From a virus, in IMG/VR virus record IMGVR_UViG_3300032753_000003, positions 124,001 to 188,000 of that record: a DNA stretch of 64,000 nucleotides; one strand, given 5' to 3'. A model generated the notes under the pieces. The model was not told where the DNA came from. It saw nothing but the letters and a program-made list of their open reading frames with translations, and ran no database searches. A program made the translations under genes and the position numbers. Positions 1 to 7,128 of this stretch are shown here, in pieces (positions within the stretch are counted from its first letter, which is position 1; each line of letters opens with the position of its first letter).

Positions 1-188
1 TCAAAGATGCCATCGAACGCAACAGTCTAAGCCGAGTTATTGGTAAGACTTGCGATTTAACTGTTCTTAGCAGAGAACAGCTAATTGCATTAGCCCAGGG
101 TAAAATTGATGTATTTAGAGCCAGTCATAGAGAAGTAACAGATCACGGCAAGACTCGAGACAGCAAACTGACCTTACGGTTAGACTAA
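1..188 (+). CDS. C-terminal end of an unidentified protein (partial)
   Basis: The frame beginning at base 3 is open to a TAA at 186-188, giving 61 residues; the start lies outside the window. The visible part is polar and lysine/arginine-rich and I do not recognise it. Its last codons overlap, in another frame, sequence that reads as the conserved N-terminal part of the transporter that follows (DLTVRL), so this gene and the transporter are abnormally close. It may be a genuine gene end, or an unrelated reading frame joined to the transporter by a deletion. Confidence 0.45.
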   Translation, partial: KDAIERNSLSRVIGKTCDLTVLSREQLIALAQGKIDVFRASHREVTDHGKTRDSKLTLRLD

Positions 189-229
189 GTGACAAATACA
201 AGGCGCGCAAGATTGTAGGTATTGCGTAT

Positions 230-634
230 GTGCCTGCAATTATTGCAAGTATTTTAGTGGTTTGGTATACTGGTGCTCCAACAAGTGTTGCTGTCCGTAT
301 CGGTATTGCTAGCGGAACTGCATATTTGCTCAGCAATCTTCTAGACGTCTATGTATTCCAAAAGGTTCGCGAGAGGTTGTCTCAGTGGTGGGCTGCACCT
401 GCACTAAGCTCTGTTGCTGCTAACATTATTGACACGTTTACGTTCTTTGGTGTTGCGTTCTATGCCAGCGAGAACGTGTTCATGCGCGAACATTGGGTTA
501 GTGTAGCAGAAGGACAGACACTAACTAAGATTGTTGTCAGTGCATTAGTAATTCTTCCAACTTATGGTGTATTGCTGAGTTATTTGACTAGTAAGCTAGG
601 AAAGTCTCTCACTGGTACTGTAAGTTCAAATTGA
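230..634 (+). CDS. queuosine-precursor transporter (YhhQ/VUT family), N-terminally truncated
   Basis: Members of this family are inner-membrane transporters that import preQ0/preQ1 for queuosine synthesis. The protein follows the E. coli YhhQ pattern from memory: a DLTVR segment, then a LLDVYVFQKVRER segment, a WWAAPALSS segment, a D-T-F-T-F-F helix, FMREHW, and LPTYGVLL near the end. The GTG at 230 is the only usable in-frame start, but the homology begins further upstream at about base 170 in the same frame, which is open back to a TAG at 128-130 without any ATG, GTG, TTG or CTG. About the first 50-55 residues of the family, including the first membrane helices, are therefore missing. It may be a decayed gene or may need an unusual start. 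Confidence 0.7.
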   Translation: MPAIIASILVVWYTGAPTSVAVRIGIASGTAYLLSNLLDVYVFQKVRERLSQWWAAPALSSVAANIIDTFTFFGVAFYASENVFMREHWVSVAEGQTLTKIVVSALVILPTYGVLLSYLTSKLGKSLTGTVSSN

Positions 635-656
635 CATAATAACAATTACAAATGCA

Positions 657-681
657 AACAGGAGCGCATTGCGCTCCTGTT
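657..681. terminator. hairpin terminator between convergent genes
   Basis: An 11-bp perfect stem (AACAGGAGCGC / GCGCTCCTGTT) with an ATT loop lies between the end of the plus-strand transporter and the end of the minus-strand nitroreductase-like gene. The flanking T-rich tracts are weak, so it may act on both strands or mainly protect RNA ends. Confidence 0.6.
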
Positions 682-705
682 CTAATTTCTAAATCTCTTG
701 TGAGA

Positions 706-1407
706 TCATGGAACCATAGTTACTTCCATGTGCTGCTTCTTAAATGAACCAAACACAATGTTATGATCCATATGATGAATCTTACGGTTCATATTCTTGT
801 TCCTAAATCCAACACCCATTAGCAAGGACGGAGGATTCTTCATACCTAGGATAGCTTGAATTTCGTCACCTTCCATGCACTGACAACAACCTGTTGCATA
901 TCCTAGCATATTTGAAATAAAATTAACATATCCAGCCGATATACCAAGTGCCAATGTAGCATCGCGTTCGATGCTCCATGCATGAATCTCGTCCAATTGT
1001 CCAATGCTCTTATTATATGTCTCAGCATTTCTTGGTGGACCTTCCTCGCCGTTGTCAATCTCGTCAATAGTTTTACGCTCATACACCAGCAGCAAATTTG
1101 CTAGAGTTTGAGGGTTGGTATATGAACGTCCGCGCGGAGGATAGCCTCCCTTGGGACCGCTATTATTTTCCTTGTCCATAATAGCACCTTGTGTGAGATT
1201 ATAAACTTTCTCTATGACTTCTCGATTGGTAATCATCTGCAGACGGAAATATGATATATTCTGTTTGCTCGGGCACTGTGTGGCTGCTTCTTTTATCAGC
1301 TCAATGTCTTCTTGCGGAATACTCTTTGATAGGTCCCAGTTGCGTTGGCAATGCTGGCTCCTATGTATTGCTTTTACTACTTCAGCATGTGTAAATTCGA
1401 TGCTCAT
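706..1407 (-). CDS. nitroreductase-like flavoprotein
   Basis: A 233-residue protein that looks like a divergent FMN-dependent nitroreductase. The N-terminal half has the AATQCPSKQN segment, which takes the place of the usual A-x-x-x-P-[ST]-x-x-N-x-Q motif that contacts FMN. The C-terminal half has the alternating Gly/Ala helix region (LALGISAGYVNFISNMLGYATGC, positions about 155-177) and a short motif E-x-x-x-I-L-G-M. The substrate cannot be predicted. It is transcribed divergently from a second nitroreductase, with 148 bases between them, so the two probably form an accessory redox pair. ATG start at 1407, preceded on its strand by an AGGAG-like site. Confidence 0.65.
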   Translation of the reverse strand: MSIEFTHAEVVKAIHRSQHCQRNWDLSKSIPQEDIELIKEAATQCPSKQNISYFRLQMITNREVIEKVYNLTQGAIMDKENNSGPKGGYPPRGRSYTNPQTLANLLLVYERKTIDEIDNGEEGPPRNAETYNKSIGQLDEIHAWSIERDATLALGISAGYVNFISNMLGYATGCCQCMEGDEIQAILGMKNPPSLLMGVGFRNKNMNRKIHHMDHNIVFGSFKKQHMEVTMVP

Positions 1408-1555
1408 GTATAACTCCTATATTAAACAAGCACAAGTCATGTTCATGTGCTCGCAAATATTTAGTTTAATGTTAACGAATAACATGGTATTATGATAGTT
1501 GCTAAATTAGATCATATATAATATAATTCAGTTATAAACAACTGAGGAAAATATT

Positions 1556-2161
1556 ATGGAATTCAATAAGCTAATAGAATCACGTCGAACCCGTAGAGAT
1601 TTTGATCCCGATCACAGCATGAGCGACAGTGATCTCAACTATATCATCAATGCCGCACGCAGCACTCCGACCAGTTTCAATATTCAAAATTGGAGGTTTG
1701 TTGCTATCCGTGATAGGGGTCTGAAGGAAAAGATCAAGCGATCAGCTTGGGATCAAGCCCAGGTAGCTACTAATTCTGTACTGATTGCAGTGTGTGCAGA
1801 TCTAAATGCATGGGACAAGGATGTTGGCCGTTATTGGGTCGCTAATGGTCCCGAAGTTGCTGAACGTATGGTTGGTATGACCCATAGTTTCTATAATGGT
1901 CGAGATCAGGTTCAGCGAGATGAGGCCATGCGTAGTGTAGGTATGGCAGCCACAGCTATCATGCTTGCAGCGACTGATCTAGGATATTCTTCAAGTCCGA
2001 TGATTGGATTTGATCCTGCAGCAGTAGGCGAAGTTATCAATCTTCCAGATGATCATGCAATTGGCATGTTGATTGCTATAGGTAAGAGCAACTCTGAACC
2101 ATTCCCTAAGACTCAATTGCCACTTTCAGAAGTTTTGATTTACGACTTCTTTCCTGCTTGA
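1556..2161 (+). CDS. nitroreductase family protein
   Basis: 201 residues, the normal length for the family. It opens with the classic F-x-x-x-I-x-x-R-R-[ST]-x-R-x-F pattern (residues 3-15), whose arginines bind FMN phosphate, followed by ARSTPTSFNIQNWRF (about 34-48), the flavin-contacting loop. The helix at about 140-157 with M-A-A-T-A-I-M-L-A-A and the GMLIAIGK strand near the end also fit. Such enzymes transfer hydride from NAD(P)H to nitro-compounds, quinones or flavins; the phage role is unknown. A GAGG ribosome site precedes ATG 1556. The transpeptidase gene follows after 15 bases, so they are probably co-transcribed. Confidence 0.85.
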   Translation: MEFNKLIESRRTRRDFDPDHSMSDSDLNYIINAARSTPTSFNIQNWRFVAIRDRGLKEKIKRSAWDQAQVATNSVLIAVCADLNAWDKDVGRYWVANGPEVAERMVGMTHSFYNGRDQVQRDEAMRSVGMAATAIMLAATDLGYSSSPMIGFDPAAVGEVINLPDDHAIGMLIAIGKSNSEPFPKTQLPLSEVLIYDFFPA

Positions 2162-2176
2162 TAGGAGAATATCAAA

Positions 2177-2629
2177 ATGTTGAAATCCATACTAGCTGCG
2201 GCCTTTTTGGCCGCAGCTACAAATACTGCTGTATCTGCAACTATTGATGTTGATACTACTGAACATGTACTGACTTTGACACAAGACGACGGAACAACTA
2301 TTAGCTATCCAGTTGGAACAGCTAGACCAGGATTTGGTTGGCAGGGAACTCTAATAGTGACTCGAAAAGCTGAATGGCCATCTTGGACACCTCCTGCTGA
2401 CATGCGACGTCGCAGGCCAGATATACCTGCTCATATGCTAGGTGGGTTAGATAACCCGTTGGGAGCTAGAGCACTGTATCTAGGCAACACGTTGTATAGG
2501 ATACACGGGAGCAACGATCCGGATACAATTGGCGAAGATGTTAGTTCTGGTTGTATCCGTATGACAAATGATGATGTGATAGACCTCTATGACAGAGTCC
2601 CAGTTGGCACTGTAGTAGTAGTACATTAA
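2177..2629 (+). CDS. secreted L,D-transpeptidase (YkuD / ErfK family)
   Basis: 150 residues with a signal peptide (about 1-21, ending AVSA). The catalytic motif is present: His110 in YRIHGS and Cys126 in SSGCIRM, with arginine two residues after the cysteine, as in ErfK/YbiS/YcfS/YnhG enzymes. These form meso-DAP to meso-DAP crosslinks in peptidoglycan or attach proteins to it, in the periplasm. No LysM or other binding domain is seen, so it is a bare catalytic domain. A phage-borne copy could remodel the wall during infection or resist other lytic enzymes; that is inference. The start is fixed by AGGAG seven bases upstream. Confidence 0.88.
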   Translation: MLKSILAAAFLAAATNTAVSATIDVDTTEHVLTLTQDDGTTISYPVGTARPGFGWQGTLIVTRKAEWPSWTPPADMRRRRPDIPAHMLGGLDNPLGARALYLGNTLYRIHGSNDPDTIGEDVSSGCIRMTNDDVIDLYDRVPVGTVVVVH

Positions 2630-2672
2630 TTGGATCGATCATATATGTGTTTGAGCTGTTAAAAACAAAGCC

Positions 2673-2700
2673 TTGACAAACGATCTACAGGCAGTATTAT
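2673..2700 (+). promoter_or_regulatory. sigma70-type promoter
   Basis: TTGACA (2673-2678), 16-bp spacer, TATTAT (2695-2700). It sits upstream of the 41-residue membrane peptide and the sirtuin gene, and has the same 16-bp spacing as the early promoters at 38-47 kb. Confidence 0.7.
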
Positions 2701-2770
2701 ATACAGAAGTATTTAGACGGTTATAAATCTGTCCAAATACACTTACCACATTAAAAATAGGAACCTCACT

Positions 2771-2896
2771 ATGTCAAATAACCTAGAGACAGAAGTAAAG
2801 AACAGTTTGATTTCTAGCATTAGCCGCCATTGGTATTGTTATCTTGGAACCGTAGCTATCTTTGCAGTTGGCGTTTGGATTGGAAATTCCATCTAA
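2771..2896 (+). CDS. small single-helix membrane protein (41 aa)
   Basis: An ATG at 2771, preceded by AGGAA, opens a 41-residue frame ending at TAA 2894-2896, one base before the sirtuin ATG. It has a polar, acidic N-terminus followed by a C-terminal hydrophobic stretch of about 18 residues (YLGTVAIFAVGVWIGNSI), typical of small phage membrane proteins. The tight spacing to the sirtuin supports real translation and coupling. Function unknown. Confidence 0.6.
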   Translation: MSNNLETEVKNSLISSISRHWYCYLGTVAIFAVGVWIGNSI

Positions 2897-2897
2897 A

Positions 2898-3623
2898 ATG
2901 AATGACAAGTCAGCAAAGCTAGTGATATTCAGCGGTGCTGGCTTGTCAGCAGATAGCGGAATTCCAACTTTTAGAGACAAAGGTGGCCTTTGGGAAGGCT
3001 ATGATGTTGATGTTGTTGCCAACGGATATACTTGGCGAAATAATTGGGATATAGTTAGACGGTTCTACAATGATCGTAGAACGCATCTAGCAAATGTACA
3101 ACCCAATGCCATGCATCTACAAATAGCCAATTGGCAACAGCGGTTTAATACAGTAGTGATGACCCAAAACATAGACGACCTGCTGGAAAGAGCAGGTTGC
3201 TGCGATGTTATACATTTGCACGGCGAGTTAACCAAAATGCAATGTGTAGCTTGCGGAAATGTCTGGGATGTTGGTTACAATGCTGTAGGTGAAGATGATA
3301 GATGCCGTTGTAATAGCCTCAAAGGTGTAAGACCTTATGTAGTATTCTTCAATGAGATTGCACCCAACTATCGCAAGATGCATGCTAGCTTTAGGGGTTT
3401 AACTGACCGCGACTGTGTTGTGGTGATTGGTACCAGCGGACAGGTTGTCAGTTTGGATCCGTTCTTGTTTGACTGCAAAGCTCTAAAAATTTTGAACAAC
3501 CTCGAACCTAACGCATTCATGAACGAATTGTATTTTGATCATGTGCTGTATGGTAAGGCATCTGATATGTCTTCAAAAATAAATGATTTGGTTACTTTAC
3601 ACATGACAAAGGTTGTTGTATAA
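2898..3623 (+). CDS. sirtuin (Sir2/CobB-type NAD-dependent deacylase)
   Basis: 241 residues from ATG 2898. It has the NAD-binding motif FSGAGLSADSGIPTFRD (11-27), TQNID (89-93), the catalytic His108 in HLHGE, and a zinc finger with Cys116, Cys119, Cys136 and Cys138. The late GTSGQV segment replaces the usual GTSLxV. Sirtuins remove acyl groups from lysines using NAD and can also cleave or transfer ADP-ribose. The longer frame starting at 2862 overlaps the small peptide upstream, so 2898 is the better start. Host targets are unknown; a link with the phage's predicted ADP-ribosyltransferases is possible but speculative. Confidence 0.88.
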   Translation: MNDKSAKLVIFSGAGLSADSGIPTFRDKGGLWEGYDVDVVANGYTWRNNWDIVRRFYNDRRTHLANVQPNAMHLQIANWQQRFNTVVMTQNIDDLLERAGCCDVIHLHGELTKMQCVACGNVWDVGYNAVGEDDRCRCNSLKGVRPYVVFFNEIAPNYRKMHASFRGLTDRDCVVVIGTSGQVVSLDPFLFDCKALKILNNLEPNAFMNELYFDHVLYGKASDMSSKINDLVTLHMTKVVV

Positions 3624-3639
3624 GTATTATTAAAAATAA

Positions 3640-3713
3640 GCCTCTATAGTTAAGTGGTATAACACAGTCTTGGTAAGACTGCATCGATCGTTCGATTCGA
3701 TCTAGAGGCACCA
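3640..3713 (+). tRNA. tRNA-Thr (GGT)
   Basis: Full cloverleaf: 7-bp acceptor GCCTCTA/TAGAGGC, anticodon stem CAGTC/GACTG with loop TTGGTAA (anticodon GGT), T-stem GATCG/CGATC with loop TTCGATT, and encoded ACCA. The D-stem is short, as in the Thr(TGT) gene at 14.8 kb. Confidence 0.9.
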
Positions 3714-3718
3714 TCCGC

Positions 3719-3724
3719 TAAATA
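3719..3724 (+). promoter_or_regulatory. late promoter box (TAAATA)
   Basis: TAAATA lies eight bases before ATG 3733, just after the tRNA-Thr. It matches the late-box core found before the fibre genes. If used, the transcript would begin almost at the start codon. Confidence 0.4.
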
Positions 3725-3732
3725 AATTCCAA

Positions 3733-4098
3733 ATGACTCGAAAGTTTCAAATGAAAGTGTCAGAGATAATTCGCTCTGTCATGGGCGATCGTATTGCACA
3801 AGGCGATCACCATGGTAAGTTATGCAAGCGAACAGAACACCATAAAAAACAGAAAATTGAAAAGTATCAATTACTAGGGTTCAATCTCAACGGTGTAGAC
3901 GGTCAAGTTCATACTTGCGACCACGAATATTACAAAAATTATTCAAATGACATCAAAGACTTACAACGGCAATTATGTGACGCTTTGAGATCAGCGGGCT
4001 ATGACGTAGAACGGTTGATATTAGTACCAACTGAAAATGACAACCATTGGAGCCTAAGTTTTACTGTAATTACATGTGATCAAGATCAAGACAAGTAA
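3733..4098 (+). CDS. unidentified late protein with MKVSEI N-terminus
   Basis: 121 residues from ATG 3733; I do not recognise the family. A second ATG at 3751 gives an N-terminus MKVSEIIRSV that resembles the M-[RK]-[LI]-x-E start shared by the ADP-ribosyltransferase-like cassette at 48-52 kb, so 3751 may be the true start. No ribosome site is clear for either; the TAAATA box is only eight bases upstream of 3733. The middle is His- and Lys-rich, and the C-terminal half looks like a compact alpha/beta domain. It could be another packaged protein; that is inference from the N-terminus alone. Confidence 0.6.
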   Translation: MTRKFQMKVSEIIRSVMGDRIAQGDHHGKLCKRTEHHKKQKIEKYQLLGFNLNGVDGQVHTCDHEYYKNYSNDIKDLQRQLCDALRSAGYDVERLILVPTENDNHWSLSFTVITCDQDQDK

Positions 4099-4105
4099 AT
4101 TTTGG

Positions 4106-4133
4106 TTGACAGACCAAAGTAAACGTGTTAAGT
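4106..4133 (+). promoter_or_regulatory. sigma70-type early promoter
   Basis: GGTTGACA with TTGACA at 4106-4111, 16-bp spacer and a weak TTAAGT at 4128-4133. The GGTTGACA start is shared with the strong early promoters further along. It serves the membrane-protein pair. Confidence 0.5.
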
Positions 4134-4161
4134 TACCAAAACTTACAACAGAGGACGACCA

Positions 4162-4689
4162 ATGTCAGACACAAATAACAGTATATCCAGTGCAATTGGT
4201 CGAGCTAGCGTTATCTTGATTATTGTAGGCACTCTTAGCTTGCCTGCAGTATATCCAGAACTAGCGGTGGTTTGCAGTTTAATTGGATGGCCTATAGTTT
4301 ACATTTATTTTCATTTTAACCCCATTGAGGTTGGACCTCACCTTCAGGGTGCATTACCTATGATATTGGTACTTGGAGTCATGGGATTATTTCTAGGCAA
4401 AGCAAATGGTAAACCGTTTATGAATGCGCTAGCTATGATATGTGTTTGGATACCATCATTTTTTGCCGACAATTGGATACCTTCTGTGCGGCATATCAGC
4501 CAAACTCAAACAGATGATACAGACGAAACCGTCAACAATCAAAACCAATCTTCAGCTGATTTACCAAACGAGCACGATTCCTCTCCTGATAAGAGAGACG
4601 AAATAACTTTTAAAAGCCAAGGTCGCACATGTCATGCGTATGTTGATATGGCTGCTAAACCGCCAGAATATGTCACACATTGTCGCTAA
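4162..4689 (+). CDS. membrane protein, paralogue of the next gene
   Basis: 175 residues. There are about three to four hydrophobic segments in residues 15-115, then a polar, acidic tail rich in Asp, Asn and Gln, ending with a short segment carrying two cysteines. The membrane part shares its plan with the 128-residue protein that follows (GR-x-x near the N-terminus, LPAVYPE / LPAIFPE, a glycine-rich helix ending GK-x-N, then A-x-A-M-I-x-x-W-x-P). The pair looks like a tandem duplication. GAGGA precedes the ATG. Function unknown. Confidence 0.7.
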   Translation: MSDTNNSISSAIGRASVILIIVGTLSLPAVYPELAVVCSLIGWPIVYIYFHFNPIEVGPHLQGALPMILVLGVMGLFLGKANGKPFMNALAMICVWIPSFFADNWIPSVRHISQTQTDDTDETVNNQNQSSADLPNEHDSSPDKRDEITFKSQGRTCHAYVDMAAKPPEYVTHCR

Positions 4690-4716
4690 CTAAAACTAAG
4701 AAATTGGAGATCCAAA

Positions 4717-5103
4717 GTGGAAGACCTAGGACGTAAAATTAGAACTGGAATAGCAATCTTGTTCATACTTGTGATATTTGTGTTGCCAGCTATCTTTCCA
4801 GAAGGATTCTTATTGATAAGTTTATTCTTACATCCATTGATGTATGGTATAGCTATATTCTCTCCGCCAACATATCTAGAACACGTACCGGACTTTAATC
4901 CTATAGGTTGCGCACTGTTTTGTGGAGTAGTTGGATTTGTTATCGGCAAAATTAATGACGCAAACGCAAAGATGAGTGCTATAGCTATGATTGTCTTTTG
5001 GGTTCCAATCATGGAGTGGTCCAGTTTTGTTTATATGATTCACCCCAATATAAGGATTGACCAACCAGAAACTGTTACGGAACAGTCAAACAACTCCAAC
5101 TAA
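4717..5103 (+). CDS. membrane protein, paralogue of the previous gene
   Basis: 128 residues from a GTG start, preceded by GGAG at a suitable distance. It has three to four hydrophobic segments and the same LPAIFPE and GK-x-N landmarks as the preceding protein, but lacks the long acidic tail. Its gene starts 27 bases after the paralogue ends, so they share a transcript. Function unknown; small polytopic phage proteins of this kind often change host membranes or block superinfection, but nothing in the sequence shows it. Confidence 0.65.
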   Translation: MEDLGRKIRTGIAILFILVIFVLPAIFPEGFLLISLFLHPLMYGIAIFSPPTYLEHVPDFNPIGCALFCGVVGFVIGKINDANAKMSAIAMIVFWVPIMEWSSFVYMIHPNIRIDQPETVTEQSNNSN

Positions 5104-5156
5104 AAATTTATCGAATTAACAAATCAAAGATATTGGCCAAATTGACATCTCCGAGT

Positions 5157-5178
5157 TAAATAACTGATAAGTTATCAG
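5157..5178 (+). promoter_or_regulatory. late box and small hairpin upstream of prkA
   Basis: TAAATA (5157-5162) is followed at once by a perfect inverted repeat, CTGATA/TATCAG (5164-5178), ending just before the GGCGGAG ribosome site of prkA. A TTGACA at 5142-5147 with a weak TGATAA could be an overlapping early promoter. A late box beside a hairpin also occurs before the GIY-YIG gene at 14.2 kb. Confidence 0.4.
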
Positions 5179-5190
5179 GCGGAGAAATCA

Positions 5191-7128
5191 ATGACCAATA
5201 TCTTTGACGATATCTTGCAAGAACAGAAAACCAAAAAGCGAGAAACATTTGGCTTTATAGATTGGTTGAAGCTATGCAAGAAGGATCCAAATACATATGC
5301 ATCTGCAGCAGAACGTATGTTAGCTGCAATAGGCGAACCAGAAACAGTAGATACCAGTAAGGATCCTCGACTAAGTAGGATATTCTTAAATCGCACATTG
5401 CGAGTATATCCCGCGTTCAGCGATTTCTATGGCATGGAAGAAACTATAGAAAGAATAGTTGGATACTTCAGGCATGCTGCACAGGGTCTAGAAGAAAAGA
5501 AGCAGATCCTATATCTACTTGGTCCAGTTGGCGGCGGTAAGAGCAGCTTAGCCGAACGCCTCAAGGAACTAATCACCAAACTTCCATTCTACGTTTTAAC
5601 AGCCGAAGACGGAACTCTTAGCCCCGTGTTTGAGAGCCCGCTAGGTGTTTTTGATCCCAACAAGCATGCTGCTAGATTGCAAAAAGATTATGGTATAGAT
5701 TCTAGATATCTAACAGGTATCATGAGTCCCTGGGCAGTCAAGAGGCTTGCAGAATATGACGGCGATGTAAGTCGCTTCAAAGTCACAAAGGTTTGGCCCA
5801 GCAAGCTAGAACAAATTGGTGTTGTTAAAACTGAACCAGGCGACGATAACAACCAAGACATCAGCAGCCTAGTTGGCAAGACCAACATACGCATGCTAGA
5901 GCATTTTAGCCAAAATGATCCAGACAGTTATTCATTCTCTGGAGCACTATGCCGTGGTAATCAGGGCATTATGGAATTTGTTGAAATGTTCAAAGCACCA
6001 ATCAAAATGCTGCATCCTCTGCTAACTGCTACGCAGGAAGGCAATTATATAGGTACTGAAGCTATTTCAGCTATACCTTTTACAGGTATTGTGCTAGCAC
6101 ATAGCAACGAAGCAGAATGGCAGAGTTTCAAAAACAACAAGAACAACGAAGCATTCATTGATCGTATCTATGTTGTCAAAGTACCATACTGCCTACGCAT
6201 CACTGATGAGACCAAGATCTATGAGAAGATGCTGGAACACAGCAGCTTAGGCAATGCCAATTGCGCGCCTCAGACACTTGATATGCTCAGCAAGTTCTGC
6301 GTATTGACTAGGTTAACACCCCATGAGAACAGCAGTGCATACAGCAAGATGCGAGTCTATGACGGAGAGACCATAAAGGATGTTGATCCAAAAGCTCGTA
6401 GCATGCAGGAATATCGTGATGCTGCAGGTGTTGATGAAGGCATGAGTGGTATCAGCACTCGCTTTGCATTCAAAGTGCTCAGCAAGACATTTAACTTTGA
6501 TCCAAATGAGATAGCAGCAGATCCTGTTCATCTCATGTATGTATTAGAAGACAGCATCCGCAGAGAGCAATTCAGTACCGATACAGAAGAGAAGTACATA
6601 AACTTCATCAAAGACTATCTGTCTCCCAAGTATGCTGAATTCATCGGCAATGAAATACAAAAAGCCTATCTTGCAAGTTATTCTGAATTTGGACAATCAA
6701 CTTTTGATAGGTATATTGAATATGCTGACGCATGGATACAAGAAATAGACTATAAGGACCCAGATACAGGTAATCTCTATGATAGAGATATACTTAACAA
6801 AGAATTAGAGAAAATTGAAAAACCAGCAGGCATAGCTAATCCAAAAGATTTTAGGCACGAAGTCGTTAACTTTGTATTAAGGGCTAGAGCAAGGAACGGC
6901 GGAATTGTAGTATGGACTAGCTATGAGAAACTTCGAGATGTTATCGAGAAGAAGATGTTTGCAAGTGTAGAAGATCTACTTCCGGTAATTAGTTTTGAAA
7001 GTAAAAAAGATAGAGATGTTGAAGTAAAACATGTTGATTTTGTTAATAGAATGATTGAGCGTGGATATACAGAAAAACAGGTGCGACGATTAGTTGAATG
7101 GCACATGAGAGTACAAAAATCAAGCTAA
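5191..7128 (+). CDS. prkA: PrkA-family serine protein kinase (AAA domain)
   Basis: 645 residues, the family length. The N-terminal half is an AAA+-type domain with Walker A GPVGGGKSS (111-119), preceded by YGMEETIERIV; the C-terminal half carries the PrkA C-terminal region. In bacteria PrkA (YeaG) is encoded with YeaH and, in many proteobacteria, SpoVR (YcgB); the three act together in starvation and stress responses. The same order is kept here, interrupted only by a GIY-YIG gene whose ATG overlaps the prkA stop. It starts at ATG 5191 with GGCGGAG upstream. A phage copy suggests control of host stress physiology late in infection, which is inference. Confidence 0.92.
   Translation: MTNIFDDILQEQKTKKRETFGFIDWLKLCKKDPNTYASAAERMLAAIGEPETVDTSKDPRLSRIFLNRTLRVYPAFSDFYGMEETIERIVGYFRHAAQGLEEKKQILYLLGPVGGGKSSLAERLKELITKLPFYVLTAEDGTLSPVFESPLGVFDPNKHAARLQKDYGIDSRYLTGIMSPWAVKRLAEYDGDVSRFKVTKVWPSKLEQIGVVKTEPGDDNNQDISSLVGKTNIRMLEHFSQNDPDSYSFSGALCRGNQGIMEFVEMFKAPIKMLHPLLTATQEGNYIGTEAISAIPFTGIVLAHSNEAEWQSFKNNKNNEAFIDRIYVVKVPYCLRITDETKIYEKMLEHSSLGNANCAPQTLDMLSKFCVLTRLTPHENSSAYSKMRVYDGETIKDVDPKARSMQEYRDAAGVDEGMSGISTRFAFKVLSKTFNFDPNEIAADPVHLMYVLEDSIRREQFSTDTEEKYINFIKDYLSPKYAEFIGNEIQKAYLASYSEFGQSTFDRYIEYADAWIQEIDYKDPDTGNLYDRDILNKELEKIEKPAGIANPKDFRHEVVNFVLRARARNGGIVVWTSYEKLRDVIEKKMFASVEDLLPVISFESKKDRDVEVKHVDFVNRMIERGYTEKQVRRLVEWHMRVQKSS

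Noticed and set aside
5142-5170. Strong early promoter directly upstream of prkA
   Set aside because: TTGACA is perfect but the best -10 (TGATAA) is poor and lacks the TGC extension, so only a late box plus a possible weak promoter is claimed.
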